Shown: piece after piece, positions 32,611-45,520 of the stretch
Layout of the letters: each line of letters starts with the position of its first letter
Position numbering within the stretch: the first letter of the stretch is position 1
NCBI RefSeq assembly: GCF_011397635.1
Contig: NC_064755.1
Span: 39,414,059-39,478,058 of the forward strand
Source of the DNA: Epinephelus fuscoguttatus
Lineage: Eukaryota > Chordata > Actinopteri > Perciformes > Serranidae
Direction of reading: 5' to 3'
Length of the DNA: 64,000 bases
Position numbers and translations under genes: made by a program
Notes under the pieces: generated by a model
Databases searched by the model: none
Told to the model about the DNA's origin: nothing
The model's input: only the letters and a program-made list of their open reading frames with translations

Positions 32611-35600
32611 ACAACAGCAGTACCAACACCAGTACCCTTGAAGTGACACCAATAGCAATATAGTAGGCATTTCTTACCTTCTTTTCCCTTACTTTTCTTT
32701 CTACCATTGGATACCCATCATGTGAATGGAAGCATTCAAGTTGTGTAAACCGCCAACTCTGTCAAGTACATCATGCTCGACTTTAACACACTGCAGACTG
32801 TATGGTTTATACCCAATCAGATGTCATATTGAATGAAAGAATGCTTGTGGTGATAGGCTGTGAGCACAACCACACAAATAGTCTTTTTCCCCCAGATCTG
32901 GGTACTAAAGGATTGAGTACAGGTGTCGTTTGACAGGAAAAGTTTCGATAGAACCTAGTACCAGGTTATTTTGGTAGACATCTTCAAGGTACCAGCCCTA
33001 CCTAAGGGTAAGTTTATTACTTGTGGTTTGACCTTCTGGTAGTTTAAATCTTGGAGAAATCAACTTAAAGGTGGATTTAGGTCTTGTAGGTATTTCTCGA
33101 GATACTTAAGTTCTTGCAGCTAGACCTAAAGGTAGTTTAGTTCTTCAAAACAGGCCTACATCATTCTCTGACTTTTATCTGTAGCCAGAAGTTTCTGTAG
33201 ACTGTTTAACAATAGATAACTGATGTTCCTCTCATCACTGGCACCATTCAGTAGTTTGATGTTTGCTAGTTTTTCCTGTTGATCATCACACTGGGACAAG
33301 GTTACATCAGATATTCTCAGCAGCCACGGAGTCGAGTTTTCTATCAGAAAATGTCCCAGTGATCTCAAACATCAGGCTTTGGCTTCTGTCTGGAGTCGCC
33401 ACATTTAACAGTAGTGCAGGGAGGAATCCACCAGAGAAGAAGAACAATTACAGAGTCCAGTTTCTTTGACCACATGAGGAGAAAAAGACGGGATGGCTCG
33501 GAGTTTGTGACTCACATGTTGTAGACTGGAGAAACTCTGAGCGCTTTGATCTTAATATTACTGTAATTTCAGATGTACAAATATAACCATTTCCTTTAAT
33601 TATGTGGATATTGTCGAAACATAGGACATTACTAAGCAGGAAGGTTGCCTAAAAATATAACTGAAACTGAAAACTGTTGATCTTGAAGGGTTTTTCAGGG
33701 AGTTTCCTTTTAAAACCAGTAAACATGGAGATCTAAACTTCAGTAAAAGTACTAATATCAAACTGTATAAATAAATAAAAATATGTAAGTATAATCAGTA
33801 GACTGTGGTTAAGGTATTTAAGTATCAAACTGTCCCCTCTGACTGTTATACTGTCATATATGCTCTCATTACATGATTATGACTCATATTATCATTAATT
33901 GCAAAAGCAGGATTTAGCTGTTGTAGTTGTTTCAGGTGGAGCTCATTTTCAACTATTAACTAATGATTATTTTCAATATGGATTAATTGGCACAATATTT
34001 TCTTCAATAATTGATTGCTTGTTTGGTTTGTAAAAATAGTGAAAATACTGGGAAATGTTTGTTAAAATGAGCCAGAATCCAAAGTGACACCTTCACAATG
34101 TTCATTTAACCTCCACATTATCACTAATACATTACAATTATGAATATTATTAGACGGAAAAATTTGTGAAACTGGAACCACGAAATGTTTTTACAGGAAA
34201 AATGACATCTTCACATCCATTTTCTGTCAATCAACTAATTTATTAATGAAAGATGGTTTCAGCTGGACTTGTTTAAACTGTTGTGGAGTTTAATTTATCA
34301 CAAAGCTTCACGTCTTGCACACAAAACACATTAAGAGTTTATAACTAGTAATTTAAGCTGTCAAATTATTGTAGTGGAGAGGAGTAGAAGTATAAAGTAG
34401 CATGAAAAACAAAGAAGTAAAGTACATGTAACTAAAATTCTGAGTTGAATAAATGTGCTTTGTAGTGTTGCCACGACACTGGAATTTCTAAATTTGATAC
34501 AGTACCTTTTAAAATAAGAAAATTCTTTTTTGATACTGCAGGGAAAAATTGACAATGAGGGCATAAAATTTAAACTTAATTAAAAGATAAATATTACAAG
34601 GTTATGCCATTACAACAACGACTTTTCTTTTCCTGAGAAAAATAAATATTTAAACGGTTTCAAATATTTATAATCTATGTTTCGATAATCATTTTGACAA
34701 CACCAGTACTTCCATTCCACCACTGGGTTCAAACCCTTTTTAAAACTGACCTCAATTGTTTTTATTATATTACATAATAAAACTGTTACATTAATAAGAA
34801 GCAAAGAGTTTGGGACATTATCACTGTGTTGCATCGAGATATCAAATCAATTTCCCATGACTTTATAATTTCAATAACTGACAAGCAACTGACTGTACGC
34901 TGCCATCATTAAATACTGGAAAATACTATAACCCGTGACAGTCAAAGGGGGCTCACATGACTAAATGCAGGGTTTTCATAAAGATGTTCAACAGTTTTTA
35001 TCTGTGAAATAACATTAAAGGAATACTTTTCCCCCCAAATTACCTTTTGTACATCAGTTACTCACCTTGTGTTATGTTGAATTTGTGAAGAAAACTTTTT
35101 CCTGCAAGCCTCCATGTTGAAAAAATAATCAAAAAACTGAGAAAATTCCCGATGAATGAATGTAACGGGTCCATGTGTAACAGCAGCAAAATTATATCAA
35201 AATATCTACTTACAATCTCTCACATAACTCATGCAGGATAATCCAAGTCTCATTTATCAGTACTTCTCAAACACATGCATTTTCATAACTTTATTACCAT
35301 TTAAAACTAAATTAAAATTGAAACGTATCTATACTCTCTTCAAAACCAGACTCCATTGACAAAATCAGTAATTTAACATCACTGAACACATGAGCTACTG
35401 CTCCACCACTGCCTCAATCACTTGGTTTATTTGTGTTATTATGTGACTTTGGTGAATGCGAACGAACCCTTTAAAACCCCAAAGCCACACAATAACACAA
35501 ACTAACTCACTGATCGAGGCACAGGTAGACCAGCAGCTCCTGTGTTCAGCGAGGTAAAATTACTGTTTTTGTCAATGAAGTCTGGCTTTGAAGAGAGCAT

Positions 35601-37939
35601 AGATAAGTTTCACTTTGTTCAGTTCCCTTTCAGAAAGGGTCGTCTGTTTGGGAAGTACTGAGCATATGACTGGATAAATGAGACTTATATTATGATGCAC
35701 AAGTTGTTGTTTGTAAATAGATGTTTTGATATAGTTTTGGTGTGACTTCAGTTCATCAGGACTCCTTTTTTTTTTTGATTCTTCAATCACTGTGGAGGCA
35801 ATTCAGTGTAACATAGGGTGAGTAATTGATACACAAATGATCATTTTGTGGGTGAAGTATTCCTTTGTCTTCTGACTGGAGTTCACAGAAATTATCCTGG
35901 TTCAGAATATACACACTGTACCTCTCCCTCTGTCTCGGACTGTAATTGCATTAGTCTCTCTGAGTACTTTCTCATGACAGGGGGCTTCTGTTATAGGATT
36001 AGCCCACATGCTAACACTTACACAATAACACACACACACACACACACACAGCTCAGCACAACAAGCTGCAGCAGAACACTCTGTTTTCTAGCTTAGATAA
36101 TTTCAGGAGATGTACTGTCAATGTGTGATGAGTTTCCTTCAGTGGAGAGCCACAGATTGAAGTTGATTTGATTGAGTTGAGCTCGGTTTGACAGGTGGTT
36201 GAGCTTAATGTGACCACAGAGAATGCTGGCTTTTAATTCGTTGTCATCGTCTTTAAAGTGGTAGAAAGGCTGGACAATTAACTTCATGCTGCTGTAGTTT
36301 TACATTAAGGAAAGGGGGGGGGGGTATTATTTGACTGTCAAAATAGTCATTAGCTGCAGCCCTGAGTGGAATCAATCTCAACATCTGACTCAGAAAGGAC
36401 GAGAAGATGAGGATTTTATTAAATGATGTTGACAATCAGTTAAAACTCTTGCTGTTGGAAGTGTGACAAAAGTGCTGTCGTCACGACTTTATGTGAAAGT
36501 GACTCTGTGCTTATTTAGACTGATGTGTGAAATTAAATTTACACAAGATGATTGAAGTCGTCACTAAATGTCTACTGGACTGAGCTCAACATCACAGACT
36601 GATGGATCATGTATCAGTGGAGGAGGATGTGACGGAGGGAGGGGTGAGGAGGAGGTGGTGGTGATGGCGAGGAGGGGGGTTGACCTTCTTTTGAAGACTG
36701 GTTTTTGACTGTCCACCAGATGGGTCGTCATGGTGACAGTAACACACATGGTGATGCCTAACGCCCACTTACGCAAAGCAGAAGGTGAGACAGTTGTGTT
36801 TTTTTTTTTTTATTCCCTGAGTGAATAATCTCCTCAAACGTAGACGCTCTTATTGATTGACGCAACGAGACGCAGAGAGACGTTCAGCAAAGTTTGTAAC
36901 TCTGACGTGTATGTGCGTGTGTGTGTGTTTGTGCGAGTCTTAATGCCACCAAATCCTGTGAACGCTACATGTGGTGAACTGTGCACACATGGTCCCGTTC
37001 CCACACACAACCTGTAGTCCCTGGTATGGTCTGAACACACACACACACACACACACACACACTGTTCAAAGCATGACACACACGCACTCTGTTCAAAGCA
37101 CCCTCCCACACTCATCTGGGTGACGAGCTGCTAACCTCACCACCTTTTTCCATTTTCAGACTGTTCAGATTTTTCTTTTGATTTTTCTTTAATCAGCAGC
37201 TGCGGTTACATGGACCATATCACTTCAATCTGATTGACGTCATCATGATAAGAAATTCCAATTGAACTGTTCACATAAATGCTCAATTAAGTGGTCCGGT
37301 AAGATGTGTGTTTACGTGACCCAAAGCATGTAATTAGAGTACTGTATAACTTAAAGTGGTTCCACCTGCTGCGAATTGTTTAATCTGCTGGAAATATAAC
37401 AAAGTTTTTTTTCCAACTTTATGTAGAAAATTCAATTCATACTTCACATAAAGTATTGAAGGAGAAGAAGTTTTACCACCATGCAATTTAGTAATATCAG
37501 TGTAACCCAGGTTGTTTTCGGTAGTTACAAATTACAGATGTCCCCTAAACACCTCACATCCAGACTATCTGTAGATGCTACAATTTACAGATGTTCCTAC
37601 AAATCATATTCAAGACATAAGGTGACATACTTGTTTGGTACATACCACAGCAAATATCACATAATCATAATTTTTTACATTTATTTTCAGTCAGTTGGTT
37701 TGAAGAAAGCTATTCGCACATCCAACTGTCTCAGATGCAGGTACATTGGAAAGTGTCGCTTGAGACTTTGAACAGAAAATCTTGCACACTGCTCTTTAAA
37801 CACTAACGTTTCAGTCCTCTTGGAAATTCGTCAAGAGTGTTCAACACCATTATTTCCAACATTCAGCTTAAATAGAAACTGCTCCACCGATTTCACGTAA
37901 TATAGTGAACGAGCTAATGGCGCTAACGATTGATCAGAA
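32611..37939. other. stretch with no recognised gene
   Basis: AT-rich DNA with dispersed repeat fragments (33720-33800 and 34340-34440 of the 'AGTACTTTTACTT' family), (CA)n at 36029-36050 and 37035-37061, and a G-rich tract at 36601-36680. Short open frames at 33.2-33.5 kb on both strands are not supported as exons. Confidence 0.5.
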
Positions 37940-38358
37940 ATGTACATCAACATTTTTTGTTGACACTAGATATCAAACAGAAACCAGAAACTGAGTCGTA
38001 TTAAGTATCTGTGAGCTGTAAATTCACCACTTCCAAGCAGAAGAGAGAAGATTAAGTTACCCCGGTGTCTTATGGTGGAAAGTTTCTCCTCCTCTGTGCT
38101 GCTGCATTGTGTCCGCAGCTGTCTGTACCAAAGAGTAGCATGAAAGTCAAGAGTGCTCACTCTGGGGCAAAACCTGGGGATCAAAATGTCCTCAGAAGTA
38201 CACTGCACAGTACACTGACTAGCAAAAAACCCCCAAAACCAAACCAAACAAAACAAAATGACTGCCTGACTTGAAGCAATCTCAGGCCATGTTTACATGA
38301 AAATGATCCACTGAAAACAATCGTTTCTCATTTTCGTTTTGAAAAAAGTTACGTGTTT
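37940..38358 (+). repeat. dispersed repeat, copy 1
   Basis: Bases 38070-38358 are nearly identical to 40030-40318, with only a handful of differences over about 289 bases. The 37945-38170 part is a more diverged relative of 51290-51545 (gagctgtaaattcaccactt in both). It runs into the MITE that starts at 38281. Confidence 0.85.
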
Positions 38359-38851
38359 AGACGACAACGTTTTGATTACAATCGCCGTGCACAGGGATCC
38401 GCAAAAATGACCAAAAACGCACTTCACTTCCTGCTTCCGAGCGGCGATGTATAAACAAACAAAATGGCAACTGCATGAACGTTTTTCTGGACGGACGACG
38501 AGATGGAGTTGCTACAGTAAATCTACACTATGATGGGGATGAAGCGTTGATAAATTCAACAGGGTAAGCAGCACAAGCAGAGCTCGGGAGTCCGCCATTG
38601 TCGCGCATTTCTCGCGCATGCCTAGTGACTGGAACCGTAATGCGTATGTGCGAAAGTCTCCGTTTTCAGAGGAACTGCATATTACAAGTTTACATGACAA
38701 CGGAGACGGTGCCGTTTCCAAAAAATTGCACTCTGGAACCCGTTTTCAAAAGGTTGCGTTTTCAGGCCGCTGTCGTGTAAACGATCGGCCAAAATGCAAC
38801 TAAAGTTTACCGTTTTCAGTTGAAATCATTGTCATATAAACGGGACCTCAG
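38281..38851. mobile_element. MITE with CTCAGGCCATGTTTACATG termini
   Basis: The left end ctcaggccatgtttacatga and right end catataaacgggacctcag are imperfect inverted repeats. Internal direct and inverted copies of ccgttttca and gaaaacgat motifs fill the element. There is no transposase. A truncated copy of its left part is included in the duplicate at 40030-40318. Confidence 0.65.
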
Positions 38852-39782
38852 TCGACAGAGGGGTCCTCAACCCATGATTCGATCTTTGACTCTTAACAGG
38901 AAGCTCTATGTATATTGAAATTGCAATATCTGTCAAGATAATCCCAATTTGCTTTTAAAGAGAATGTAAAGTACTGTGAATCACACTGCGACCACGACAG
39001 AGCTCTTAGTGGAGCTAAACACCCAGTAGCATTTGTTTGAGGATCCAGCAGTGCAGATTTAGTAGTGCATGTGCAACACCTGTAGTGCAACACTGATGTA
39101 GTCTTTGGAAAGGAACCTTATCATGGAAGAACCTTAAAGAAAGTGATAACAATTTAAACACTGTCTTTTCTTTTGGATTGTGTTCGTTAGAGGATGCATT
39201 TTAAACATGGAAATATTGTAAAATAGAATCCAGCTGCCTCCAGGTTACAGCAGAAGAACACAAAGTTTTGTTTTTTATTTGATTCTACAGATGAGGAAGT
39301 GTCGAGTTAGTTTCTCCTCGTTGTTCCTCGTCTCCTTCAGTTGCCAGCGGAGAGAGAGATCAGTATGTATTGACCTCCTCTGTCTCTGGCAGGAACGCAG
39401 CCGAATAAACAATAGTGTGTTTGTGTTGATGGTCAGCACGGGGCCTCCCACTGGCTGTGATCAGAGGAGACAGCACAGCGAGAGCCTGTGGGACACACAC
39501 TGGGCTGTGAGATCCCATCAGCCACCTGGGCATCCTGGACAGAGACCCGGCCTGCAGGATGGGAGCGTCTCTGTGGTTGAGGAGGAGAAATCAGAGCTTA
39601 GGGTCGAGACTCCTAAACACAAAACACTGCTGATCTGAGGTTATTAACTCTGGTGATGCATGAGGCCATTTCTGTGTGTTGTTTCACTGGTTTGAGGTGT
39701 ATTGTCGTTTGGTAAGTGATGTCACTCACTTGATGCTCCACTTGTTGAAGGCTGAAGGTCAGAACTAAGCCACTTGTAATAA

Positions 39783-39850
39783 TTTTTTTGGCTTTTTCGC
39801 CTTTATTCAATAGGACAGTTGAAGTAGGGGGAGATTCCATGCAGCAAATG
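39783..39850 (-). mobile_element. SINE fragment
   Basis: The text ggctttttcgcctttattca, aggacagttgaag and catgcagcaaatg matches the 3' part of the SINE at 14573-14746 (gcctttattttgacaggata, catgcagcaaagg). Only the tail region remains. Confidence 0.6.
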
Positions 39851-40029
39851 TTGCCAGTAAATGTTGTCATCCAAACGTCAGCAAGGGTCCAATAGACTCT
39901 TGTGTAGATGTTTGAGTGCAGCCCATTTTTGTGACCTCAGGGACTGTAGGCATAACAAACTGCAGGCTACAATTCCACCAATTCCGTCACTGCTTTTAAG
40001 TCACCACCTCACCACGGTGAAGTTAGTTT

Positions 40030-40318
40030 TATGGTGGAAAGTTTCTCCTCCTCTGTGCTGCTGCATTGTGTCCGCAGCTGTCTGTACCAAAGAGTAGCAT
40101 GAAAGTCAAGAGTGCTCACTCTGGGGCAAAACCTGGGGATCAAAATGTCCTCAGAAGTACACTGCACAGTACACTGACTAGCAAAAAACCCCCAAAACAA
40201 AACCAAACAAAACAAAACGACTGCCTGACTTGAAGCAATCTCAGGCCATGTTTACACGAAAATGATCCACTGAAAACAATCGTTTCTCATTTTTGTTTTG
40301 AAAAAAGTTCCGTGTTTG
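40030..40318 (+). repeat. dispersed repeat, near-identical copy 2
   Basis: This is a near-identical duplicate of 38070-38358, about 2 kb away in the same orientation. The match ends abruptly inside the MITE part, so the duplication covered a boundary between two repeats. Confidence 0.85.
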
Positions 40319-42261
40319 TTAAAAACACCTGCCCTGTTTGGTTCGGTTCAATTCAAGTCAAGTTCGTTTGGGCAATCACACTGGGGTGCGCACCAAAACA
40401 ACCAGACTGAGACCTCACTTCCCCCCCAATCAAGGCAATGGGAGGTGGGTGAGCTCACCCCACAGCCCTCCAGTTGACTGCAGGGGGCTGAAGTGAACTG
40501 TCAATTGTACTATAAATAGAACTGCATACACGTACGTGTGATGGCAGCTCCCCGGGAACATTCAGTGTGGATAGTATGTCTGAGCTTTCATGATCTTGGA
40601 GATGTTCCCTTATGGATGTCCAAGAATAGACATGAACGTGCTGTACGTGTCACAAATGAATGCCAGGATGTGAGGTGATCACACTGGTGGAGAGTGTTTC
40701 AGCTTCAGCAAAGTGTTCATGCTCATCCCGACACTTCATGAATCCAATTAATGAATGTAAAGTAAAAAGAAGGAAGAAAAGGGACTTTTTTTTTATTTAC
40801 TTGGACTCTTGGCCCTCTTTTGTGCAAAAGGCATTGTTAATGCTTCTCCACATATCACATAGCAGCTAGCTGTCCCTTACCCCGTGAGACACTCTTCTCC
40901 AGCAGCTCTTTGCCAGGTGATCTTTGGTCAGCCTTGTTTCCTTTTCCCTGGTGGTGTCTGTTTGAGAGACATTTAGGACACCCCCTCTGGGAGCATTTGT
41001 AAAATGTGTCCAAGCCATCTTAGACAAAGATGTTTTATCTCTGAGATCATCAAGTGTTTTCGTAGAGTTCCTCATTTGATGTTTTAGGGTGTGTTTATAT
41101 TAGGTGTGATTGATTCACACTGTGCCTGAGCAATGTTCCCTCTAATTTTGAAAACTCCTGAGTAGACATTCAACTCCTCTGATCACCTACTTGAGCGTAC
41201 ACAGTACATCCACATAGCGGTGCCATGGCATCACCTCTCCAACCCCAAATATCATTACAAGTGAATATTACTATAAAGATTAATAATAAGATTATTTTAA
41301 CTACAGAATATCTAGGTCAGTTACAATTAACAATAACAAAACATTGTTTTGGCAAAATAGATTTTGCATTTATTGCCATAATGTGAACAATTAAGAGAAA
41401 AATGTGCTCCATAAAAGTCACTTGGAGACAATACAAACATTTAAGAGTGATGGCAATACAAAGTGCAAACAACTCTTTGGAATACAAAATAAGTTACACT
41501 CTTAAATAGTGATTGCCAACTACTTTAGGCCTCTAAACTGCAACAAATATAATATGCTAGATCAAAAACTAAATGTAAACTTAAATTGTAGTTGTACTGC
41601 TACAGAGAGTGCCACTGTACTGGATAAAAACATTTTCCTGGCAAAAAATATTAGTGGCCAGGCAGTGCAATGAGTGCATGTAAACAAAAATGGTAGCAGA
41701 GCTACTACTACAGACAGTGCTGTACTGGATGAAGTTTTTACTGGCAAAACATATTGCTGGCCTGGCCAGGTAGTGCAGAAGAATATCAGAATATGTTTAT
41801 GTTGTAAGTGTTTGCGCTTGAAAAAGAAAAAATATCGGTGGCGTTCGCTCGTCTGTTTGTATATACTCCGACAGCCACTCCACCTTAAACAACACACGTT
41901 TTTTCTTAAGATTTCCAGAGGACGAAGCGCCACAGCCCACACATTTAGCCATATCTATGATGCTATGCCTAACGGCTAACAACAAAGTCAGCAGCGAATA
42001 CCCAACATAATGCCATTGATTGGCTGTCAAGCTAAACAACCGTTGCAGGTATTGGCTGGGCAGCGCCTGGTGGGCATGTTTTTTTTTTAATCATCACTGA
42101 CTGACAGTTCACTCTCATCTGTCACTCATGGCACAGACAAACGCCCACAGTGGAGTACGCATTTACCGTTCAAGTCACAAGACAGCGGAGGGAACAGTAT
42201 GCCTGGGTATGGTTGCGCCCCTCATCCCCCGTCGCTCAGGTGTCGCATTAGTAATATTTTT

Positions 42262-42600
42262 GGGGCGGCAGTAGCTCAGTCCATAGGGACCTGGGTTGGG
42301 AACCGGAGGGTCGCCTGTTCAAGTCCCCGTCCGGACCAAAATATGGAGCATGGACTGGTAGCTGGAGAGGTGCCAGTTCACCTCCTGGGCACTGCCGAGG
42401 TGCCCCTGAGCAAGACACCGAACCCCCAAACCGCTCGGAGCACCTGTCATGGGCAGCCCACTCTGACATCTCTCCACTTAGTGCATGTATAGGTCCAGTT
42501 TGTGCATATGTGTGTTCGGACCTGTGTGTAATTGACAACAGAGTGAAAAATTGAATTTCCCCTCGGGGATTAATAAAGTATATGAAATTTATGTATGTAC
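42262..42600 (+). mobile_element. tRNA-derived SINE
   Basis: It begins ggggcggcagtagctcagtc, with an A-box-like tagctcagtccataggg and a B-box-like gttcaagtcc. It continues through gagcaagacaccgaaccccc and ends gggattaataaagtatatga, a typical teleost SINE tail. Human-readable gene frames on it are spurious. Confidence 0.88.
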
Positions 42601-43989
42601 CCTTGAATCATCATCTGTGTGACATGTTTTTGTTGTTGTTGCTGCAATGTAGAAAAGAGCACCAATCACAAGATCCAAAGACCCTTAACACTGGAGCCAA
42701 GCTTCACATTATGCCTTCTATGGTTTATATTTTGGAGACAACGTCAAGAGTGACCCTCTCGCCTGTCTTCCTGCTTTATCACCCGTGGCCGTTGGTTCAG
42801 AAGATGAGATAGGCGCATGGTGCATGCAAATGCAGATTCGTGGTAGACTCGCTGACTGTTGCTTGTGTGAAATAACAACTTTGTTGTTTTTGTACAGTTG
42901 TTTTTCACACCTGATGCAAGCTGAGTACACATGAACTGTACTCAAGAGCACCTTTTCAAGTGGACTCGGGCACAGTGTTCACACTGATCAAACAACCTGG
43001 ACTTTGGGGTCAGGTGTACTCAGATCTGGGCCTGGCTCCGTGATATGAAAGCCTGGTCTGGAGGAAGCAAACACAGTACAGAAACAGTAGAGCGGTCAGA
43101 TTAGTGAACATGAATCTCAATCCAACTTTTATTTTGAGCATTAAAGTTTATTGTCAACCTGCATAACAGTAGTTTCACAAGAAAATCTTAACTGCAGGTC
43201 CACTTACTGTCCACTCTTTCCAGAGCTTTCAGCCTTCATTGCATCTGAGCAAACTCATCCACTATAGAAAAAGTTAGTAAGTGGACCTTAAGGTAACTTT
43301 TTTTTTTGACATGTCTTAGATGTCTCTGGGAAATATCCAGCTCCTTTCTCTCTGCTCAGTGCAGAAACAGTGAGGCGTCTCCTTTTCTGCAGCTGTGAAA
43401 CTGTTTGTTTCTGTAAATGCTCAAGACTCTTCTGATGTACATGTTTTGCGGCCGAACCTCCGGTGAAGGTGTGAACCTGTTACATTCAGTTGTGGGTGCA
43501 GACACTCATAATGATAGTGAATGCTTTTTTTCTGGTCCAGACAAAAATCCCCTGTGAAATATAAGCTGTATTTCCTCCTCCTGTGGGTGTATGTTTGTGT
43601 TTTCTTGTCTCTGGTGGATCTAACGTTAATGCAAAGTAGCAGGAGAAAGCATGACACAGACACCAAAACCTTATTTGTATACAATTTCCTTTAACTTCAA
43701 CATACAATAAGCGTTGACTCATTTGCAGCAAACCTCTCCATCACTCTGTACTCATGACTAACTCCAGCTATTTACTGAAACTAACCTGTGAAACTAACTC
43801 AGAATGTTTGCTGTTTTACTACACGTTCACTTCAGTCAATCACAAAAACAGAACATGTAAGAGAAAGGGACTGAAAGTTTCCCACACTGCCAAAATTAAA
43901 TCTGTGGCTTCAGAGGGAAAAAAAGAGACTAAATATATTACAGACAATAAACTGACTACAGTTCAGAGAAACTTCACGTGTACGGAAAT

Positions 43990-44290
43990 ACATCTTTGAA
44001 ACGTGCTGACACCAGAGTGTGCGAGCTGTCACTACTCACAGACCTCGGAGCAGCGCCCGGCTGTCTGCCTCTGTGGTTTTTGGAGAGCGAGGCAGAGTGA
44101 GACTTCTGCGCTGTAAATAAACAGGCTGATCTCGGGTCAGCGCCGCTCCACAGGAAGCTGTGGTTTGTTTCTGTGTTTGTAAATGAATCACACGCGGCTG
44201 AAGCTGAAGCGGCTCTGCTGACAACAGGAAGTAAAACCTGCACAGAGTCTCTTTACCTGCCTGTCTGCCTGTCTGCTGACACATCAGACT
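43990..44290. promoter_or_regulatory. CpG-rich segment, candidate promoter/5' UTR exon
   Basis: Around 44040-44220 CG dinucleotides cluster (cggagcagcgcccggc, gggtcagcgccgctcc, cacacgcggctgaa) in an otherwise CpG-poor region. On the minus strand a donor-like ggtct|gtgagt occurs at about 44038. It lies 2.7 kb upstream of the first coding exon of prr5l. It could be the start region of that gene or of an unrecognised minus-strand transcript. Confidence 0.35.
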
Positions 44291-45204
44291 AAACGGCCGT
44301 CCACACCAAGAACAATAGATATGAAGTTTTAAAAATCATTCTAATTTAAGTGGACGACAGAGTCCTCACCACAACTATGCAACAACAACAGTGGCAAAGG
44401 ATGTTGTTGGGATCACTTTCAAGGCGATTTGATGAATGATAGAAACACTGACAGTAAATCAAAATCCATCTACTAAACCATACAGGCACAACAAAGTCTC
44501 CATCTACCGACATTTTCTGTAAAACTTCAACCCCTGCATTTCTCTTCTTCTGTAAATCTGACTGATAACTTAATTTTTATTTAATGTGTTTTTGATTCTT
44601 TCTCACGTTGGACTGACACAAACTGGAGCAGAATGATACCCAGAGTTAATTTCGTTAGATAGGTTTGTCTCTGTTTTTCATACAATGTTGCTGTAACTTT
44701 GTTCTCCATTGTAATGTAAAAAAACTACTAAGTTATTGACCCTCTCTGGCATCAGATCCGTGCTCATGTCTGTGCCACAGCATAATAAAAGCTGTTTGTG
44801 TACTTTGACACATCGCACGTCAGTGTCTGCTCTTGTGGGCAAGTGCACTGGTGCAGTCTGGTCTTTAAATACTGGAACATAAGAGCAACTAGTGTCCCAA
44901 AATACTTCTGAGCAACACTTTGAATCATCACCCGCGTGTGAATACATACCCCTCTAATTTTATTTTTCTTGCTGTGTGCAGTGTACACCTCTAACAGGCA
45001 GTCAGGATCCATTTTCCTGACACAGCTGGAGAGCGCAGCGCGTGCTCAGCACTACTGTTTACAGAACGTTATCAGTGGGGATGTCATGATTAATATTAAG
45101 GTCACTAAGCAGCTTAGCACCACATATCCAATTTTTAGCTGTAAATATCACTTAAACAATTGGATGTATGTTATAAAGTTTTGTTCAGATGTTCGGGTTC
45201 ATAT

Positions 45205-45520
45205 CATTGGTTCGACATCCCATTAGTCCGTCTGTCCGCGGTGCTGAACGGCTCGCGGGGGGCGTATGGTGCGCTGCGACCGGCTTGAGGCGGAGCAGGC
45301 TCACGGCTTATGTGTTTGTCACTTTTTTTTTCATTTTAAGCCACACCATGATCTTTTCCTGACCCTAACCAAGTGGTTTTTGTGCCTAAACCTAACCAGA
45401 CCTTAACCACAGGGCATCATGATAATTTCGGAACGGACTTCGGAACAATGAGTTTAATATGGTCGGAACAATGAGATGTGGAACCAATGGGCTGTCGAAC
45501 CAATGGACAATTCCCAGATG
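45205..45520. repeat. interspersed repeat (unclassified)
   Basis: The words cctaaacctaaccagacctt, ggaacaatgag (twice) and gaaccaatgg (twice) occur in a form resembling a common teleost repeat. It is locally CpG-rich at 45235-45300 (gctcgcggggggcg). No gene is seen. Confidence 0.4.

Noticed and set aside
33156-33469. Overlapping 68-70 codon frames on both strands
   Set aside because: No convincing acceptor or donor on either strand and no recognised family. Left as unexplained.
39279-39638. 119-codon plus-strand frame in a locally GC-richer stretch
   Set aside because: No recognised domain, no clear splice borders, and composition is compatible with chance. RNA-seq could revive it.
42270-42330. 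Possible tRNA gene (tagctcag ... gttcaagtcc)
   Set aside because: The arms do not form a complete cloverleaf, and the sequence continues into a SINE body and tail.
42199-42538. Open frames of about 97 codons on both strands
   Set aside because: They lie entirely in a tRNA-derived SINE.
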